From JAQYVZ01 sp035269105 (GTDB lineage Bacteria; Desulfobacterota; Desulfuromonadia; Desulfuromonadales; BM103): a stretch of 8,408 bases of DNA. The stretch covers positions 1 to 8,408 of the forward strand of contig DATFJP010000202.1 of NCBI GenBank assembly GCA_035269105.1, written 5' to 3'. How positions within the stretch are numbered: position 1 is the first letter of the stretch; every line of letters begins with the position of its first letter. The notes beneath the pieces were generated by a model that was not told where the DNA came from, ran no database searches, and saw only the letters and a program-made list of their open reading frames with translations. Made by a program: the position numbers and the translations under genes. This document shows positions 5,676 to 8,408 of the stretch, piece after piece.

Positions 5676-6829
5676 AAAAGGTATTTATCAACCAGATCAG
5701 GGAACGGGACCAGGTCGAGGATGTTTTTCTGGTCCAGGCCAAAATTCAGGCAATGGCCAAGAATGGCAAGCCCTACCTGACTTTGCGGCTGATGGACCGG
5801 ACCGGAACCGTTGAAGGCCGGGTCTGGGACCGGGTCGATGAAATTGCCGCCCGCTTCCAGCGCGACGATTTCGTGCGGGTAACCGGCAAGGCGAGTGTTT
5901 ATATGGGCAAGATGCAACTGATTGTCCAGGGTCTCGACCGGCAGGAGGAGAGCGAAGTCGAGATCGGCGATTTTCTGCCGGTCGCCGGGAGCCCCCGCCA
6001 GGAAATGCTCGAAAATCTGCACAAGATTGTCACCGGCCTGACCGATCCCCATCTGAAAATGCTGATGGAGAGGTTCCTGGAAGATCCTGCATTCCTGAAC
6101 GATTACAGTCGGGCTCCGGCCGCCAAGGCGATGCACCATGTCTACCTCGGCGGTCTGCTCGAACATGCCCTGGCCGTGGCAGCGCTGGCCGAAGACGTCA
6201 GTCGGAGATACCCGGCCATCAACCGCGACCTGCTGGTGGTGGGTGCACTGCTGCACGATATCGGCAAGGTGGCCGAATTGAAATATGAACGGTCCTTTGA
6301 ATACACCGATGCAGGCAAGCTGCTCGGCCACATCGTCATCGGCACGGAAATGGTTGATGAGAAAATACGTTCCATAGAGGGTTTTCCCGCTGAAAAAGCG
6401 ATGCTGGTCAAGCATTTGCTTCTGTCGCATCACGGCCAGTATGATTTCGGCTCGCCCAAGAGGCCGAAAACCCTCGAAGCCGTGGTCCTCAACTTCCTCG
6501 ATGATCTGGATTCGAAGATCAACGGCGTGCTCACGCACATCGAGAAGGAACCTGACAGCAACTCCGCATGGACCCAATACCACCGGTTGTACGACCGCTA
6601 TTTTTTCAAGGGTTATGAGCATGCCGGGAATGGTCCGGATGCCACCGGTTGCCTGCTTGCGGAGCAGGGCGGGGCAACAGCATCCGGCAAACCCTCGACG
6701 GTCCGCGAGGACGCGAAAAGCCGCGCTGCGGGTTCCCAGGGCCGGTTCAGCAATACGTTGGCCGAACAGCTCAAGGGCAAGAACCTCAATCTGTCCGTCT
6801 CTTCGCAGGAGGATGCGACCAATGAGTGA
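5672..6829 (+). CDS. YhaM-like 3'-5' exoribonuclease (OB-fold + HD domain)
   Basis: The 385-residue product starts KKVFINQIRERDQVEDVFLV, the characteristic opening of YhaM proteins. Residues about 15-88 form an OB-fold nucleic-acid-binding domain (YLTLRLMDRTGTVEGRVW, then VRVTGKASVYMGKMQLIV). An HD-type metal-dependent phosphohydrolase domain follows, with H165 in GGLLEHA, the signature H195-D196 in LLHDIGK, H220, H253/H254 in LLLSHHG and D277/D278 in NFLDDLDSK. In Bacillus subtilis YhaM this architecture is a 3'-5' exoribonuclease of about 314 residues; here a Gly/Ser/Ala-rich tail of about 70 residues is added. Start: TTG 5672-5674 overlaps the upstream TGA (ATTGA), has GGAG at 5662-5665 with a 6-nt spacer, and gives the expected N terminus. 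The frame stays open upstream to 5249, but that part lies over the dehydrogenase gene and lacks homology. Enzyme activity is inferred from the family. Confidence 0.87.
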   Translation: MKKVFINQIRERDQVEDVFLVQAKIQAMAKNGKPYLTLRLMDRTGTVEGRVWDRVDEIAARFQRDDFVRVTGKASVYMGKMQLIVQGLDRQEESEVEIGDFLPVAGSPRQEMLENLHKIVTGLTDPHLKMLMERFLEDPAFLNDYSRAPAAKAMHHVYLGGLLEHALAVAALAEDVSRRYPAINRDLLVVGALLHDIGKVAELKYERSFEYTDAGKLLGHIVIGTEMVDEKIRSIEGFPAEKAMLVKHLLLSHHGQYDFGSPKRPKTLEAVVLNFLDDLDSKINGVLTHIEKEPDSNSAWTQYHRLYDRYFFKGYEHAGNGPDATGCLLAEQGGATASGKPSTVREDAKSRAAGSQGRFSNTLAEQLKGKNLNLSVSSQEDATNE

Positions 6830-7466
6830 TGCCATGCTGCTGCATAAACTGGCGGTTGGCCCCCTGCAGGTCAACTGTTTCGTGGTCGGCTGTCCGAAAA
6901 CCCGGCAGGCCGCGGTGATCGACCCCGGCGAGGATGCCGAGCGGATACTGAAGGTGGTCGAACAGGAGGATCTTGAAGTCTGCTGCGTCATCAATACGCA
7001 CGGCCACTTCGATCATATCGGCGCCAACCATGCTCTGGTCAAGGCGACCGGTGCTGAATTGATGGTTCATCGTGACGACGCGCCCCTGTTTGCTGCGGCT
7101 TCGGAACACGCCGAGCTGTTCGGTTTGACCACGACTCCGTCACCGGAGGCGCAACGTCTGCTCGATGAAGGGGACGAGATCGATGTCGGCGAACTTCGCT
7201 TCCGGGTCCTGCATGTTCCCGGGCATTCGCCCGGGGGGATCTGTCTCCACTGCCAGGATCATCTGTTCGTCGGCGATGTCCTGTTTGCCGGTTCGGTCGG
7301 CCGAACCGACCTGCCGGGCGGCAATCACCAGCAGCTGATCGCCGGCATTCGCAGCAAGCTGTTGCCCCTGCCCGATCAGACCGTGGTGCATACCGGCCAC
7401 GGTCCCGATACCACCATCGGCCAGGAAAAGAGGCACAATCCCTTCGTTGGGGAAAACGTTTCGTAG
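6822..7466 (+). CDS. Metallo-beta-lactamase-fold hydrolase (glyoxalase II/YcbL-like)
   Basis: The 214-residue product carries the complete metal-binding set of the fold: THGHFDHIG (H60, H62, D64, H65), H135 in VPGHSPGG, D152 in FVGDVLF and H193 in TGHGPDT. The short length, the N-terminal VGPLQVNCFVVG strand and GSVGRTDLPGG after the metal Asp are typical of the small GloB-like/YcbL hydrolases, which act on thioesters such as S-lactoylglutathione or related substrates. Glutathione use cannot be judged from sequence. It is cytosolic, with no signal peptide. ATG 6822 overlaps the end of the YhaM-like gene by 8 nt (ATGAGTGA) and has AGGAGG at 6807-6812, 9 nt upstream, so translation is probably coupled. 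coaBC follows after 48 nt. The fold and metal site are secure; substrate identity is open. Confidence 0.92.
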   Translation: MSDAMLLHKLAVGPLQVNCFVVGCPKTRQAAVIDPGEDAERILKVVEQEDLEVCCVINTHGHFDHIGANHALVKATGAELMVHRDDAPLFAAASEHAELFGLTTTPSPEAQRLLDEGDEIDVGELRFRVLHVPGHSPGGICLHCQDHLFVGDVLFAGSVGRTDLPGGNHQQLIAGIRSKLLPLPDQTVVHTGHGPDTTIGQEKRHNPFVGENVS

Positions 7467-7514
7467 GGTCGCTTCCGGATTGGCCGGGATCCAGGCCGCA
7501 GATGCGGGGAAATT

Positions 7515-8408
7515 ATGATTTTTCGCGACAAGCAGATCGTACTGGGAGTAACGGGCGGCATCGCTGCCTATAAGGCAGCCGAAGTCCTGCGCCTGCTGGT
7601 CAAGGCTGGCGCTCATGTGCACGTGATCATGACCCGGCATGCCCGGGAATTCATTGCACCGCTGACATTTCAGACATTGTCCGGAAATCCGGTTCATACG
7701 GAGATGTTCAGCCTGATCCAGGAACGGGATATCGGCCACATTGCCCTGGCAGACCGTGCCGACCTGGTCATGATCGTTCCGGCGACCGCGAATACGATCG
7801 GCAAGGCGGCTAATGGTCTGGCCGACGACCTGCTGACCACAACCTTGCTGGCCACCAAGGCTCCCGTTCTGTTCGTGCCGGCCATGAACGTCAATATGTG
7901 GGAGAATCCGCTTTACCGGCAAAACCAGACCAGGTTGGAAGAGCTGGGTTATCATTTCATGGCGCCGGCCGTCGGTGAGTTGGCCTGTGGCTGGGAGGGA
8001 CAGGGCAAACTCCCCGACCCGACGGAAATTTTCGATTTCGCGCAAACGCTGGTTTCCGCCCGGCGCGAACTCGAAGGCAAAACCGTGCTGGTCACCGCTG
8101 GCCCCACCCGGGAGGAACTTGATCCGGTCCGCTTCCTGAGCAATTATTCTTCCGGGAAAATGGGCTATGCCATCGCCCGTGCCGCACGCAACCAGGGAGC
8201 TCGAGTCATCCTGGTCTCCGGCCCGGTCGAGCAGGCTGTCCCCCAGGGGGTTGAATGCGTCCGGGCGACAACTGCCATGGAAATGCGCGAGGCCGTTCTC
8301 TCGCGTTCTTCAGCGGCCGATGTGATTATCAAGGCGGCCGCGGTCGCCGATTTTCGTCCCGGCTCCCGGGATGAACGGAAAATAAAAAAAGGCGAAGAAG
8401 AACAGTCT
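7515..8408 (+). CDS. coaBC: CoaBC: phosphopantothenoylcysteine decarboxylase / phosphopantothenate-cysteine ligase, 3' truncated by window end
   Basis: This bifunctional enzyme makes 4'-phosphopantetheine for coenzyme A: CoaB joins cysteine to 4'-phosphopantothenate (CTP-dependent in bacteria), and the FMN-binding CoaC decarboxylates the product. The 298 visible residues contain the flavin fold opening (VLGVTGGIAAYKAAE), catalytic H75 (IGHIALAD), N125 in PAMN and C158 in ELACG for CoaC. The CoaB half begins near 188 with VTAGPTREELDPVRFLSNYSSGKMG, including N210, and reaches K289 in the KIKK motif. These key residues fall at the same numbers as in the E. coli enzyme, which supports ATG 7515. 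GGGGA at 7506-7510 is a short-spaced ribosome site. About 100 residues of the normal length of around 400 lie beyond the window. It is probably co-transcribed with the hydrolase gene 48 nt upstream. Confidence 0.96.
   Translation, partial: MIFRDKQIVLGVTGGIAAYKAAEVLRLLVKAGAHVHVIMTRHAREFIAPLTFQTLSGNPVHTEMFSLIQERDIGHIALADRADLVMIVPATANTIGKAANGLADDLLTTTLLATKAPVLFVPAMNVNMWENPLYRQNQTRLEELGYHFMAPAVGELACGWEGQGKLPDPTEIFDFAQTLVSARRELEGKTVLVTAGPTREELDPVRFLSNYSSGKMGYAIARAARNQGARVILVSGPVEQAVPQGVECVRATTAMEMREAVLSRSSAADVIIKAAAVADFRPGSRDERKIKKGEEEQS

Noticed and set aside
6441..6821. Upstream extension of the metallo-hydrolase gene
   Set aside because: It is out of frame over the HD domain and tail of the YhaM-like gene; ATG 6822 with AGGAGG gives the normal N terminus.
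5645..6994. 449-codon open frame on the - strand
   Set aside because: It is antisense to the YhaM-like and hydrolase genes, both with intact motifs; no family is recognisable.
7140..8045. 301-codon open frame on the - strand
   Set aside because: It spans the end of the hydrolase gene and the CoaC half of coaBC in antisense; there is no domain signature.
1..8408. CRISPR array, tRNA, rRNA, insertion sequence or phage genes
   Set aside because: There is no regularly spaced repeat, no tRNA-like cloverleaf, no transposase or integrase motif, and no composition break was noticed on reading both strands.

Overview
The window reads as an ordinary chromosomal segment of a moderately GC-rich Gram-negative bacterium. 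The gene content (RodZ-type tail, zinc-ribbon receiver protein, trimeric PNP, sensorless receiver-kinase, COG2509 dehydrogenase, YhaM-like nuclease, CoaBC) is most like Desulfuromonadales/Geobacter-type bacteria. That placement is an impression from protein style, not a search result. All genes are on the + strand, and no tRNA, rRNA, insertion sequence, phage gene or CRISPR array is visible.

Layout: (1) 1-1582, a tight run: the 3' end of a RodZ/DUF4115-type gene, a zinc-ribbon + receiver protein, and a purine nucleoside phosphorylase whose start overlaps the gene before it. (2) 1583-2657, a short transcription unit: an AT-rich dyad, a strong sigma70-type promoter, a single-domain receiver protein and a UspA protein, closed by a near-ideal intrinsic terminator. 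(3) 2658-4076, a noncoding stretch with an 18-bp perfect palindrome, then a receiver-histidine kinase without a sensor domain. A short GGTTyCTGCAGAAT element flanked by CGGTC and GACC occurs in the spacers on both sides of this kinase gene. (4) 4077-8408, an apparent operon: COG2509 FAD dehydrogenase, YhaM-like OB/HD nuclease (TTG start overlapping the upstream stop), metallo-beta-lactamase-fold hydrolase (8-nt overlap), and coaBC, cut by the window end.

Functionally the window joins signal transduction (three receiver domains and one kinase core within about 4 kb, plus a stress protein) to housekeeping metabolism (purine salvage, RNA turnover, coenzyme A synthesis). Several true starts differ from the longest reading frames: GTG 743 (PNP), GTG 1714 (receiver), TTG 5672 (YhaM) and ATG 6822 (MBL). 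I see no defence system or clearly new multi-gene system. The most unusual items are the repeated intergenic element, the perfect palindrome, the zinc-ribbon/receiver fusion, the variant PNP motif and the C-terminal tail on the YhaM homologue.
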